Made by a program: the position numbers and the translations under genes. From Planctomycetota bacterium (lineage in GTDB: Bacteria > Planctomycetota > Planctomycetia > Gemmatales > Gemmataceae): a stretch of DNA of 33,029 bases. Shown in pieces: positions 15,001 to 22,813 of this stretch. Every line of letters starts with the position of its first letter. Position 1 is the first letter of the stretch. The notes beneath the pieces are model-generated. The model had not been told where the DNA came from. It searched no databases and saw only the letters and a program-made list of their open reading frames with translations. The stretch covers positions 1 to 33,029 of the forward strand of contig VGXS01000038.1 of the NCBI GenBank assembly GCA_016873225.1, given 5' to 3'.

Positions 15001-16268
15001 TCCTCTTCTTCCCGGCGCTTTGTCGATTTTTTCCAGCCGGGCTTGCGTCCGGGCCTGGTTCCGGGGCGGTAGCCCGAAGGGATGGATTCGCCCTTCTCGA
15101 AGCGCAGCGAACCCGGCCTTGGCGGGCGGGGGCCATCGTCGCGCCTGTCGGCCCTCAGGGGCCCCCTGGGGGTTTGGCCGGGCCGCGGGCCGCGCGGCGG
15201 ACGGGCGCCGGGTCCGGGCCTATCGCCGCGAGGCGGCCTGTCGCCCTGTCCTGGCCGTTCGCCCCTGTGAGGAGGCCTATCGCCGCGAGGCGGCCTGTCG
15301 CCCTGTCCTGGCCGTTCGCCCCTGTGAGGAGGCCTATCGCCGCGGTTTTCCCGGGGCGGGCGAGGCGCGCCGGCCAGCCTTGGGTCGGGCTTGCCCGGGC
15401 GCTTGGGCGGCATTCCCTTGCGGCCTGTGCGCGGAATGGGCGGTTTCCGGGCTGGCTCCGGCGCCGGTGATTCCCCCGCCGTCTCCTCGTTCGGTTCCTC
15501 GGCCGCCATCTCGTCACCCTCCAGAAGGCGTTGCCGCCGGCGTTCCGCCTGCGCGCACATCTTCTTGAGCCAGAGCTCTTCCTCGCGGGAAACCCGCCTT
15601 GCCTTGCCCGCGGGCAACCGGTCGAGCCTGAGCGGCCCGATCGCGATCCGCAGGATCCGCATCACCTTGTGGCCCAACTGGGCCAGCATGCGCCTGATCT
15701 CGCGGTTCTTGCCTTCCGACAGCACGATCTCGAGCCAGGCGCTCTGCCCCTGCGACTTCAGCCGCCTCACCCGCTTGGCCTTGACGGGTCCGTCACTCAG
15801 CCAGACCCCTTCCAGCAGCCGGTCGATGTCCTTGCGGTCGGGGCTGCCCGCGACCTGGACGCGGTAGGTTTTCTCGATGCCGTAGCGCGGATGGGTGAGC
15901 CTCAGGGCCATCGGGCCGTCGTTGGTCAGCAGCAGGAGTCCCTCGCTGTCCTCGTCGAGCCTGCCGACCGTGTAGACGCGCTGGTCGACATGGGGAATCA
16001 GGTCGGTCGCCAGCGGTCGTCCGGACGGGTCGTGGTTGGTGCAAAGCACGCCGCGCGGCTTGTGGACGGCCCAGTAGACCAGCTTTTCGGGCTCGACCGC
16101 CTTGCCGTCCACCGCCAGCCGGTCGCCTTCCTCCACCCGCCGGCCGGGTTCGGTCACGCGCTGGCCGTTGATCGAAACGCGGCCTGCCAGAATGAGGTCG
16201 TCGCAATGCCGCCGGGAGCCGGCTCCCGCGGCGGCCAGCGCCTTGTTCAGGCGGTCTCCGGGGATCAT
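14997..16268 (-). CDS. rluB: 23S rRNA pseudouridine synthase of the RluB/RsuA family with a long basic repeat tail
   Basis: An S4 RNA-binding domain comes first (RLNKALAAAGAGSRRHCDDL, VSINGQRV). The pseudouridine synthase domain follows, with the catalytic Asp in VGRLDEDSEGLLLLTNDG, then EKTYRVQV, KNREIRRMLAQLGHKV and the RIGPL-like strand AIGPLRLDRL. The family core ends near residue 230. About 190 further residues are low-complexity and rich in Arg, Pro, Gly and Lys, with an exact 19-residue duplication (DRPPHRGERPGQG...), and end in KKSTKRREEEE. Such tails are seen in several high-GC rluB proteins and probably add RNA affinity. The enzyme likely modifies the region of the peptidyl-transferase centre (RluB targets U2605 in E. 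coli). ATGA overlaps join it to both neighbours. Confidence 0.93.
   Translation of the reverse strand: MIPGDRLNKALAAAGAGSRRHCDDLILAGRVSINGQRVTEPGRRVEEGDRLAVDGKAVEPEKLVYWAVHKPRGVLCTNHDPSGRPLATDLIPHVDQRVYTVGRLDEDSEGLLLLTNDGPMALRLTHPRYGIEKTYRVQVAGSPDRKDIDRLLEGVWLSDGPVKAKRVRRLKSQGQSAWLEIVLSEGKNREIRRMLAQLGHKVMRILRIAIGPLRLDRLPAGKARRVSREEELWLKKMCAQAERRRQRLLEGDEMAAEEPNEETAGESPAPEPARKPPIPRTGRKGMPPKRPGKPDPRLAGAPRPPRENRGDRPPHRGERPGQGDRPPRGDRPPHRGERPGQGDRPPRGDRPGPGARPPRGPRPGQTPRGPLRADRRDDGPRPPRPGSLRFEKGESIPSGYRPGTRPGRKPGWKKSTKRREEEE
15219..15344. repeat. 57-bp tandem repeat inside the rluB-like gene
   Basis: Two apparently identical 57-bp units occupy 15219-15275 and 15276-15332, and the first 12 bases of a third follow at 15333-15344. 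Because 57 is a multiple of three, copy changes keep the reading frame, each adding or removing 19 residues of the Arg/Pro/Gly tail. Identity at the DNA level suggests a recent duplication. Confidence 0.9.
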
Positions 16269-16936
16269 CCGCCCACCGCCTTGCGGAACTCGTCGAACTG
16301 GCGGGCCAGTTCCTCCACGCGCGCCTCCAGCGCCTCCACTCGCGCCAACAGGCCCGGGTCGGCGGCGCGGGGGGCTTGTTCAATGGCGGGGGGGCTTCCC
16401 GAGCCCGCCTTCAGCGCCTCCAGCTCGGCGGGCAGATGGAAACCATGCATCACCCGGGCGCCCCGGCGTCCCTCCGGTTCCAGCCACACCACCAGGGCCC
16501 GACGCGCCAGTTCCTTGAGCGCGTTGCCCAGCGTGTCGCCATCCGGAAGCGTGTCGAGCCTGGCCACGCGGGTGCGAAGCTCGCCTTCGGTTTGGGGCCC
16601 GCGCAGTAGCAACTCGCACAGGATGCCAAGCTCGATCCGGCCCACGGTCCAGGCCTCGTAGGCATGGTGCCTCCAGCGGTCGACCCGGCCACCCGAAACC
16701 CGGCTGGCCAGCCCCCTTTTCTGCAGCGGCGCGATCGCGTTCTCGACATCCTCCTCCTCGAGATCCATCACCGGATCCCGGTTGGATTTCTGGTTGCACC
16801 CCGTCGTCAGGGCGTTCAGGCTGAGAGGGTAGGTGTCGGGAGTGGTTTTGCTTTTCTCGATCAGCACGCCAAGAATGCGTCGCTGAAGGGGTTCGAGCGG
16901 ATCCCATCCCGGCAGGCTTTCGGCTGAGTCGTTCAT
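16265..16936 (-). CDS. YceH/UPF0502 (DUF480) family protein
   Basis: The 223-residue protein carries the conserved opening of the family (LEPLQRRILGVLIEKSKTTPDTYPLSLNAL, quoted in two parts: LEPLQRRILGVLIEKS and KTTPDTYPLSLNAL). It then has GCNQKSNRDPVMDLEEEDV, LASRVSGGRVDRWRH and LLLRGPQTEGELRTR, two winged-helix modules. The C-terminus is a predicted coiled coil (LLARVEALEARVEELARQFDEF, residues about 195-216 in two heptad blocks). The molecular function is not established; the winged helices suggest nucleic-acid contact. It is the first gene of the overlapping yceH-rluB-pyrK block and is divergent from the secreted gene at 16991, so the operon promoter probably lies in 16937-16990. Confidence 0.9.
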   Translation of the reverse strand: MNDSAESLPGWDPLEPLQRRILGVLIEKSKTTPDTYPLSLNALTTGCNQKSNRDPVMDLEEEDVENAIAPLQKRGLASRVSGGRVDRWRHHAYEAWTVGRIELGILCELLLRGPQTEGELRTRVARLDTLPDGDTLGNALKELARRALVVWLEPEGRRGARVMHGFHLPAELEALKAGSGSPPAIEQAPRAADPGLLARVEALEARVEELARQFDEFRKAVGG

Positions 16937-16990
16937 CCAGACAGCTTAGCTGACGCCCGGGCCGCGAGGAACACCGTTGGAGGCGAGGCT

Positions 16991-18193
16991 ATGCGTGGCG
17001 TGATGGCTTGGGTGCTGGCCTTGGCGGTTGGGGGCTTCGCGTGGGGGCAACCGGCCGTCGATGTGATCGTGCTCAAGTCCGGCGAGGAAATCCGCGGGGT
17101 GCGCTGGGGTCCCGCGGGGCCGCGGGCCGTCTGGTATGTCTGTCGGGCCTCATGGCTTCGCTCGGACCAGCCCGCCTTGGGAGAAAGGCTGGCGAAGGAG
17201 CAGTCGGAGCGGGAGAAGCAGGGACGCGCCCAGATTGTCGGGCGACTGAAGGCATGGAAGGCCTCCCTGGCCGGTGCCAACGATCTCGCGCCGATCGCCG
17301 ATGAGCTCATCGAACGCTACTCGGCCGAGCCCGGGTCCTGCTCATTCGTGGCCACGGTCGTGGAAGCCGGCCAGGTGGCCCGCGTCGTGCCGGCGAGGGC
17401 CGGGCTGGCCAAGCTGGCGCTGGTGGCCTGGCGGGAAAACCTCGAAGGAGTGGAACGCCGGCCCGCCGCTGAAATCGCCGCGGCCCTCAAGGAGGGGGGC
17501 ATTGCCTGGGAGAAGGAAACACCCGATTTGCTGGAACGGTTGCCCGGCTTGCCGATCCTGTCGGAGGCCGACTGGAAGGTGCGACTGGCGTTCCTCGACT
17601 ATCAGTCGTCGTCGAGGCTGCACCTGCAGGGAACCGGAAACATCGTCGTTGAAACGCCCGCCCGGGGCGCCGCGCTGGCGGCGGGGCAGGTCGAGGCGCT
17701 CATGGCCCGGGTGGGAAAGTCGACCTTGGAAAAGGCGATTGGAGACCTGTTGGGTGAGGCGGCACCCCAGGCGAGGCGGCCCGAGGGGCCTGTTCCCTCC
17801 GAAGCGGTCGCGATCGCCCGCGCGAGGAAGGCGCCCGTCTTCCGCCTCAGCCGTGTGGACCCCGACCTTGCCGGTGGCAGGGTTCAGGTGACCGACCTCC
17901 TGGTTTCGCTGCGGGGCGCGGTTCCCGAGGTCATTTGGCAGGCGCGTTTCGAGGGGCAGGGCGCCAACGCCGACCCGGCCGTGGTGTTGAACCTGAGGAA
18001 GGACCCGCAGGTGGCGAAAATTGTCGCCGCCGCGGATGCCCTGGGTGCCGGTGGCGCGCTCGAGCAGGCCCTGCGCGCCGGTGCCGTCACCCTCGATTGC
18101 TGGGGCAAGGCGGAAGGAAGGTTCCAGGAGGTCGCGCGCGTCGCCACGCGCCGCCTCGACGGCGTGCCGCTTTCGTGGCTGGAGAGTCGCTAA
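16991..18193 (+). CDS. Unknown secreted protein, 400 residues
   Basis: I do not recognise the family. The start is an ATG with GGAGG about 10 bases upstream, and a signal peptide (MAWVLALAVGGFAWG, cut near QPAVDV). The first mature stretch (VDVIVLKSGEEIRGVRWG) looks like a small beta unit found near the start of other planctomycete exported proteins. A charged helical region (ERLAKEQSEREKQGRAQIVGRLKAW), a His-free mixed middle region, and a C-terminal segment that lacks Cys until LDCWGK follow. There are no catalytic signatures and no further membrane segment, so it is probably periplasmic. It is divergent from the yceH-like gene; the VWA gene follows after 133 bases with its own strong ribosome site. 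Confidence 0.75.
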   Translation: MRGVMAWVLALAVGGFAWGQPAVDVIVLKSGEEIRGVRWGPAGPRAVWYVCRASWLRSDQPALGERLAKEQSEREKQGRAQIVGRLKAWKASLAGANDLAPIADELIERYSAEPGSCSFVATVVEAGQVARVVPARAGLAKLALVAWRENLEGVERRPAAEIAAALKEGGIAWEKETPDLLERLPGLPILSEADWKVRLAFLDYQSSSRLHLQGTGNIVVETPARGAALAAGQVEALMARVGKSTLEKAIGDLLGEAAPQARRPEGPVPSEAVAIARARKAPVFRLSRVDPDLAGGRVQVTDLLVSLRGAVPEVIWQARFEGQGANADPAVVLNLRKDPQVAKIVAAADALGAGGALEQALRAGAVTLDCWGKAEGRFQEVARVATRRLDGVPLSWLESR

Positions 18194-18326
18194 TCGGCAA
18201 CTCATCTTTCGGCCCGGAGGATGTTCCGGCCTTCCGCCGGCCCGGGGATTCAGCGGAGAATCCTTCGCCGGTCCACGATCGTCACTTCCATGGGGCCCGT
18301 TCTCACCCACTCAGGAGGAAAGCGCG

Positions 18327-19430
18327 ATGTTCAACTTGATGCCGGTTCTCGCCCTGGCGTTTTCGCAGGCCGTCGATCCGCGTCCGGGCGCCAAGCAGGT
18401 CGACCTGGCCATTTGCCTCGACACCTCCAACAGCATGGACGGGCTGATCGACTCGGCCAAGGTCAAGCTCTGGCGCGTCGTCAACGACCTTGCCAGGATC
18501 GATCCCGCCCCCAGCCTGCGGGTGGCCCTGTTCAGCTACGGCAACAACGCCAATGATCCGTCCAAGGGTTGGGTGCGCCAGGAGATCGGACTCACCCATG
18601 ACATCGACGAGGTCTACCGCAAGCTGTTCGAGTTGCGAACCAACGGCGGCAACGAGTTTGTCGCCCGCGTTTGCCGCGACGCCCTTGTCGACCTCAAGTG
18701 GTCGGAACAAAAGGGGTCGCTCAAGATTGTGTTTGTCTGCGGCAACGAGCCAGCCGACCAGGACAAGGAGGTCGGCCTTCCCAGCGTCGTTAATCTGGCC
18801 AAGAAGAAGGATGTCGTGGTCAACACCATCTACTGCCAGTACGGCCGCCCCGACGAGGAGTCGGGCTGGAAGCTGTTCTCGGGCATGTGCGGCGGAAAGC
18901 ACGCGGTGATCGACCAGAACAAGAAGCGCCCGGTGATCGACACCCCGTTCGACAAGGATATCCGCGACCTCTCCGGCCGCATCAACGACACCTATGTGCC
19001 GTTTGGCGCCGCCGGGCGCGCCGGCAAGGAGAACCAGGCCAAGCAGGACAACAACGCCCTCCAGGCGGCGCCCGGAGCGGCGCTCGACCGGGGCGGTTTC
19101 AAGGCCTCGGGCCTGTACTTCAACGAGTGGGACCTGATCGACAAACTCAAGGCCAACCCCAAGCTCGACCTCCGTTCCCTCAAGGCGGAGGACCTTCCGT
19201 CCGAGATGCGGGAGATGTCCGCCGAGCAGCGCGAGGCCCATGTGAGGAAAAAGATGGCCGAACGCGTCGAGATTCAGGGCAAGATGTCCGACCTGACGGC
19301 CAGGCGCGCGAAGTTCATCGAGGAGGCGGAGAAGAAACTGCCCGCCGACGCGGGCGAGAAGAGCTTTGACGAGGCGGTGCGGGCGATGCTCCGCGAGCAG
19401 GCCGCGGCCAAGGAAATGCGGATTCCCTGA
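18327..19430 (+). CDS. Exported von Willebrand factor A domain protein
   Basis: The ATG at 18327 is set by an AGGAGGA site at 18313-18319; the frame is open further upstream but without such a signal. A short signal-like segment (MFNLMPVLALAFSQA) precedes the VWA domain. VDLAICLDTSNSMDG contains the metal-site motif DTSNS (DxSxS), and ALFSYGNN, TNGGNEFVARV (the Thr of the MIDAS) and LKIVFVCGNEPADQD follow. Three cysteines lie in the back half of the domain (TIYCQYG, GMCGGKH). The C-terminal third is charged and helical (EMREMSAEQREAHVRKKMAE). VWA proteins bind protein partners through a metal ion; the partner is unknown. Three 28-bp repeats follow the gene. Confidence 0.88.
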   Translation: MFNLMPVLALAFSQAVDPRPGAKQVDLAICLDTSNSMDGLIDSAKVKLWRVVNDLARIDPAPSLRVALFSYGNNANDPSKGWVRQEIGLTHDIDEVYRKLFELRTNGGNEFVARVCRDALVDLKWSEQKGSLKIVFVCGNEPADQDKEVGLPSVVNLAKKKDVVVNTIYCQYGRPDEESGWKLFSGMCGGKHAVIDQNKKRPVIDTPFDKDIRDLSGRINDTYVPFGAAGRAGKENQAKQDNNALQAAPGAALDRGGFKASGLYFNEWDLIDKLKANPKLDLRSLKAEDLPSEMREMSAEQREAHVRKKMAERVEIQGKMSDLTARRAKFIEEAEKKLPADAGEKSFDEAVRAMLREQAAAKEMRIP

Positions 19431-19450
19431 GTGGAAGGGGGTTTGAAAGG

Positions 19451-19534
19451 GGCGCTCGGCTCCAACCCGGCGCCTGACGGCGCTCGGCTCCAACCCGGCG
19501 CCTGACGGCGCTCGTCTCTTACCCGGCGCCTGAT
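19451..19534. repeat. Three tandem 28-bp repeats between convergent genes
   Basis: Units lie at 19451-19478, 19479-19506 and 19507-19534. The first two are identical and the third differs at three or four positions. Each unit begins GGCGC and carries GGCGCC near its end, so each can form a hairpin (GGCGC with GCGCC). They fill the space between the stops of the VWA gene and the convergent LTxxQ gene, so they could serve as a two-way terminator or be copies of a dispersed intergenic repeat. Confidence 0.85.
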
Positions 19535-19542
19535 GAAGCCAG

Positions 19543-19935
19543 TTACTCGCTGGCGGGGCGCGCGGGGCGGCCGCCCTTGTCTCCTCCCGGCCCTCCCTTG
19601 CCGCCGCCGGGGGGGCCCCCGGGTCCGCCCGGGCCCCCGAAGCGGGGCCGGAAGTTTTCCGCCGCCTTGACCTGTTCGGGGGTCAGGATCTTGGCCAGCT
19701 TTCCCTTCACCTCGTTCTTGAGATCGTCAAGCTGCTTTTCCTGCTCGGGGGTGAGCTTGAGTTCGCCACGCAGAGGAGGGGGAATCAGTTGGCCCAGCTC
19801 GAAACGGGGCGGGCCTCCCTTGCCATCCTTGCCATCTTTCTCGTCCTTCCCGCCCGGAGGCTGCGAGGAGGCGCTGGTGACCATGAAAACCGCGGCCACC
19901 ACAAGGGCCGCCAAGCCGAATCCGAGACGATTCAT
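19543..19935 (-). CDS. Small exported LTxxQ-like (Spy/CpxP-like) protein
   Basis: The 130-residue product has a signal peptide (NRLGFGLAALVVAAVFMVTSASS), a charged Gly/Lys/Asp spacer, and a helical core with two LTPEQ motifs. These are ELKLTPEQEKQLDDLKNEV and ILTPEQVKAAENFRP, the signature of LTxxQ-motif periplasmic proteins. The tail is almost all Gly, Pro and Lys. Spy and CpxP bind misfolded envelope proteins or metals; planctomycete proteins of this shape are common and uncharacterised. The start at 19935 is chosen because GGGAGAA lies about 8 bases upstream and the signal peptide begins there; a longer reading from 19980 lacks such support. Confidence 0.82.
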   Translation of the reverse strand: MNRLGFGLAALVVAAVFMVTSASSQPPGGKDEKDGKDGKGGPPRFELGQLIPPPLRGELKLTPEQEKQLDDLKNEVKGKLAKILTPEQVKAAENFRPRFGGPGGPGGPPGGGKGGPGGDKGGRPARPASE

Positions 19936-20134
19936 GTCGGGTTCTCCCAAGAAACGCGGTCGACCTGTGCCGGTTTTCAAGCCCGGCTACACGCGACATC
20001 CTGACAGGATTTCCCGCCCGATTCATGAGTTTCGTCTCACCCCTTCCCGAAATGTCCCGGTCCTGGAATGAATCCGCCCGCCGGCGCTTCGAATACAATA
20101 AAATCTTGTGGGGTTCCCTTGGAGGGTTTGGACC

Positions 20135-20680
20135 ATGGAAGCGATTCAGATGTTGAAGCACCGTCTGGCCCGCCTCCGCGCCGGCCGCATCGACATCCGC
20201 AAGGACGAGATGTTGCAGCGTCTTGTCGCGCGCATCCGCGCGTCGCACACGCTCGACGATCTCATCATTGACGGTTTTCCCGGCCTAGGCGAACTTCCGG
20301 TGGAGCGAGCCATCCTGTATTGGGAAGGAAAGGCCCAGCGCAGCGGCAGGAACCTGCTCAGGGAGGACGACCTCGCCACGGGCGACCTGGTGCTGATCCA
20401 AGGAATGCTTACCCAGCCCAACGCCGACATGCCTTGGGAGGATAGCTCGAGCCAGAAACTGGTTGGCCAAAGCTTCAAGGTTCTGGCCTTGCAGCTGCCA
20501 TTTGCCCTGCTCGAACCTGCCAGCCGCTCGTTGACGAACGGGGAGTCTGTCAGCCTCGACCTGCGCCGCCTGGCGCTGATCAGGTGCCAGGAGGCGTTCT
20601 TCAATGCCCAGCGCGGGGCGGTGTCCCCCCCCGCCGCCCCTCCCGCTTCTCCCCCGCCCGAGACGGGCCTGCCCTTCTGA
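20135..20680 (+). CDS. Unknown 181-residue soluble protein
   Basis: I do not recognise the family. It starts at an ATG with GGAGGG 8 bases upstream (20121-20126); a GTG at 20108 is the alternative. There is no signal peptide or membrane segment. The N-terminal third is helical and basic (MLKHRLARLRAGRIDIRKDE, LQRLVARIRAS). A mixed middle follows (DLVLIQGMLTQPNADMPWE), then a helical region (DLRRLALIRCQEAFFNAQ) and a Pro/Ala-rich end. A TACAAT at 20094-20099 may be its -10 element. The rpmB gene follows after 75 bases with its own candidate promoter. Confidence 0.75.
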   Translation: MEAIQMLKHRLARLRAGRIDIRKDEMLQRLVARIRASHTLDDLIIDGFPGLGELPVERAILYWEGKAQRSGRNLLREDDLATGDLVLIQGMLTQPNADMPWEDSSSQKLVGQSFKVLALQLPFALLEPASRSLTNGESVSLDLRRLALIRCQEAFFNAQRGAVSPPAAPPASPPPETGLPF

Positions 20681-20694
20681 GGCGGCGGGTCGCC

Positions 20695-20722
20695 TTGTCC
20701 GCCGGGCCGATCATGCTATGCT
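20695..20722 (+). promoter_or_regulatory. Candidate sigma-70-type promoter upstream of rpmB
   Basis: TTGTCC (20695-20700) and TATGCT (20717-20722) are spaced by 16 bases, with TGC just before the -10 box. They stand 34 bases before the rpmB start. This is a pattern match only; planctomycete promoters often deviate from the consensus. Confidence 0.35.
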
Positions 20723-20755
20723 GGTGAAATTGATTCGCATGCGAGGTGATTCGTC

Positions 20756-21016
20756 ATGGGCCAGCAGTGCGCCATCTGCCACAAGAAACCCGTCGTGGGC
20801 AACACCTACACCAAGCGCGGCAAGGCGAAGTACCTTGGCGGCAACGGCGTCAAGGTGACGGGCAAGAACAAGCGCGTCTTCAATCCGAACCTCCAGCGCC
20901 TGCAGGTCATACTTGATGGTGCCGTCACCACCATCCGCGTGTGCGTCAAGTGCATTCGTTCGGGCCTCGTGGTTCGTCCGGTCAAGTGCAAGCCGTTCCA
21001 AGTCCAGTCGGCCTGA
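20756..21016 (+). CDS. rpmB: 50S ribosomal protein bL28, zinc-ribbon (C+) form
   Basis: The 86-residue protein has the bL28 layout: CAICHKKPVVGNTYT at the start, the basic RVFNPNLQRLQV, the short strand TTIRVCVKC, then IRSGLVVRP. It is a little longer than the E. coli protein. Two cysteine pairs (CAIC, CVKC) give it the zinc-binding form; zinc-starved bacteria often switch to a Cys-less paralogue. A GAGGTGAT ribosome site lies before the ATG. The gene stands directly before gatC (5 bases apart), so ribosome assembly and tRNA charging genes share a transcript here. Confidence 0.93.
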   Translation: MGQQCAICHKKPVVGNTYTKRGKAKYLGGNGVKVTGKNKRVFNPNLQRLQVILDGAVTTIRVCVKCIRSGLVVRPVKCKPFQVQSA

Positions 21017-21021
21017 CCACC

Positions 21022-21309
21022 ATGAAGCTGACGGAAGAGCAGGTCCGCTGGGTCGCCCACTTGGCCCGGCTGGAATTGTCCGCCGCCGAGCTTGCCGCCC
21101 TGACCCCCCAAATGGCCGCCATCGTCGCCTATGTCGACCAGCTTGGCCAACTCGACACCTCCGGGGTCGAGCCCCTCTCCCATGCCCTGCCCCTGAGCAA
21201 TGTGTTTCGGGAAGACGAGGTGTCTCCCTCGCTGCCGGTCGCGGAGGCCCTTGCCAACGCGCCGCGCAAGCTGGGCGATTGTTACGCCGTTCCCGCCGTC
21301 CTGGACTGA
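21022..21309 (+). CDS. gatC: Aspartyl/glutamyl-tRNA amidotransferase subunit C
   Basis: This is a 95-residue GatC: LTEEQVRWVAHLARLELSAAEL at the start (first block LTEEQVRWVAHLARLEL), the YVDQLGQLDTSGVEP motif that wraps GatA, LPLSNVFREDEV, and the end EALANAPRKLGDCYAVPAVL. GatC stabilises GatA in the GatCAB complex, which converts Asp-tRNA(Asn) or Glu-tRNA(Gln) into the amidated form in the cytoplasm. The ATG at 21022 is chosen because the family begins with MKLT; it is 5 bases after the rpmB stop. The stop is 6 bases before gatA. Confidence 0.95.
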   Translation: MKLTEEQVRWVAHLARLELSAAELAALTPQMAAIVAYVDQLGQLDTSGVEPLSHALPLSNVFREDEVSPSLPVAEALANAPRKLGDCYAVPAVLD

Positions 21310-21315
21310 CATCCC

Positions 21316-22779
21316 ATGAGCCTGACCCGCCTGCCCGCCAGCGAACTGGTTCCAATGCTGCGGCGCGGCGAGGTTTCCTCGCGGCAGCTTTGCCGGGCCT
21401 TCCTCGATGCCGCCTCGGCGCGTGACCCCGTTTTGGGTGCCTTCCTGCACCTCGACGCCGATGCCGTTCTGGCCGCCGCCGATGCCGCGGATGCCAGCCG
21501 CGCGCGCGGCGAGGCGGCCGGCCTGCTGGCCGGATTGCCCGTCGCCATCAAGGACAACCTCTGCCAGCGCGGCGTGCCCACGACCTGCGCCAGCAGGATG
21601 CTCGCCAACTTCAAGCCCCCCTACACGGCCCATGTGGTGGAGCGGGTGATCGCCGGGGGAGGGGTGCCGTTCGGCAAGACCAACCTCGACGAGTTCGCCA
21701 TGGGCTCGTCCACCGAGAACAGCGCCTTCAAGACCACGCGCAATCCGTGGGATCATGAACGCATTCCGGGCGGATCCAGCGGCGGTTCGGCCGCCGCGGT
21801 CGCCGGTTGCCTCGCGCCCCTGTCGCTGGGCTCCGACACCGGCGGTTCCATCCGCCAGCCCGCCAGCCTGTGCGGCATTGTCGGGCTCAAGCCTTCCTAC
21901 GGCCGGGTCAGCCGTTACGGCCTGGTGGCGTTCGCCAGTTCACTCGACCAGGTGGGCCCGTTCGCCCACGATGTCACCGGCGCGGCGATGCTGCTGCAGG
22001 TGGTGGCGGGGCACGATCGCCGCGACAGCACCTCGGTGGACCTGCCGGTTCCCGATTACCTCTCCACGCTCGACCAGCCGCTCGCCGGCCTGCGCGTGGG
22101 CGTGGCGCGCGAGTTCTTCGGCCCGGGCCTCGACCCCGAGGTGGAGAAGGCGGTGCGCGGCGCGCTCGACGCGTACAAGTCGCTGGGCGCGAGCATCGTC
22201 GAGGTCGGTTTGCCCACGAGCCCCCACGCCGTGGCCACCTATTACCTCGTGGCCACCGCCGAGGCCTCGAGCAACCTCGCCCGCTACGACGGCGTGCACT
22301 ATGGCCACCGCACCGCCGAAAAGACCAACCTCATCGACCTGTACTGCAAGAGCCGGGGCGAGGCGTTCGGCGCCGAGGTCAAGCGCCGCATCATGCTTGG
22401 CACCTATGCCCTTTCCAGCGGCTACATCGACGCCTACTACACCAAGGCCCTCAAGGCGCGCAGGCTCATCCTCGAGGATTTCAACAAGGTCTTCGCCCAG
22501 TGCGATGTCCTCGCCGGCCCCACCTCCCCCACCGCGGCGTTCAAGCTGGGCGAGAAGTCGAGCGACCCGCTCTCGATGTACCTGAGCGACATCTACACGA
22601 TCTCATGCAACCTCGCGGGTATCGCGGGCATCAGCATCCCGTGCGGCTTCACCGCCTCGGGCCTGCCGGTCGGCCTGCAGCTCCAGGCCCCGGCCATGGC
22701 CGAGGAGACGCTGCTGCGCGCCGCCCGCATGCACGAGAAGGCCACCGGCTGGCACACCCGGCGGCCCGCCGGCGCCTGA
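21316..22779 (+). CDS. gatA: Aspartyl/glutamyl-tRNA amidotransferase subunit A
   Basis: The 487-residue protein is a full-length amidase-signature enzyme. The catalytic triad Ser-cisSer-Lys is intact: Lys79 (VAIKDN), Ser154 (GGSSGGS) and Ser178 (DTGGSIRQPA). Further GatA hallmarks are FGKTNLDEFAMGSS, VGLKPSYGRVSRYGLVA and the Tyr-containing YDGVHYGHR. GatA frees ammonia from glutamine for the GatCAB tRNA amidotransferase. No gatB is in the window, as is usual when the genes are split. Together with gatC this implies that the organism makes Gln-tRNA or Asn-tRNA by the indirect route. Confidence 0.97.
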   Translation: MSLTRLPASELVPMLRRGEVSSRQLCRAFLDAASARDPVLGAFLHLDADAVLAAADAADASRARGEAAGLLAGLPVAIKDNLCQRGVPTTCASRMLANFKPPYTAHVVERVIAGGGVPFGKTNLDEFAMGSSTENSAFKTTRNPWDHERIPGGSSGGSAAAVAGCLAPLSLGSDTGGSIRQPASLCGIVGLKPSYGRVSRYGLVAFASSLDQVGPFAHDVTGAAMLLQVVAGHDRRDSTSVDLPVPDYLSTLDQPLAGLRVGVAREFFGPGLDPEVEKAVRGALDAYKSLGASIVEVGLPTSPHAVATYYLVATAEASSNLARYDGVHYGHRTAEKTNLIDLYCKSRGEAFGAEVKRRIMLGTYALSSGYIDAYYTKALKARRLILEDFNKVFAQCDVLAGPTSPTAAFKLGEKSSDPLSMYLSDIYTISCNLAGIAGISIPCGFTASGLPVGLQLQAPAMAEETLLRAARMHEKATGWHTRRPAGA

Positions 22780-22813
22780 TCGCCTCCATACCGGCTCCAC
22801 GAGGTCTCCTTTC

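Noticed and set aside
15219..15344. Repeat array as a CRISPR
   Set aside because: The units are directly adjacent, have no unique spacers and lie within a coding frame.
19451..19534. 28-bp repeat array as a CRISPR
   Set aside because: There are no spacers between units and no cas genes nearby.
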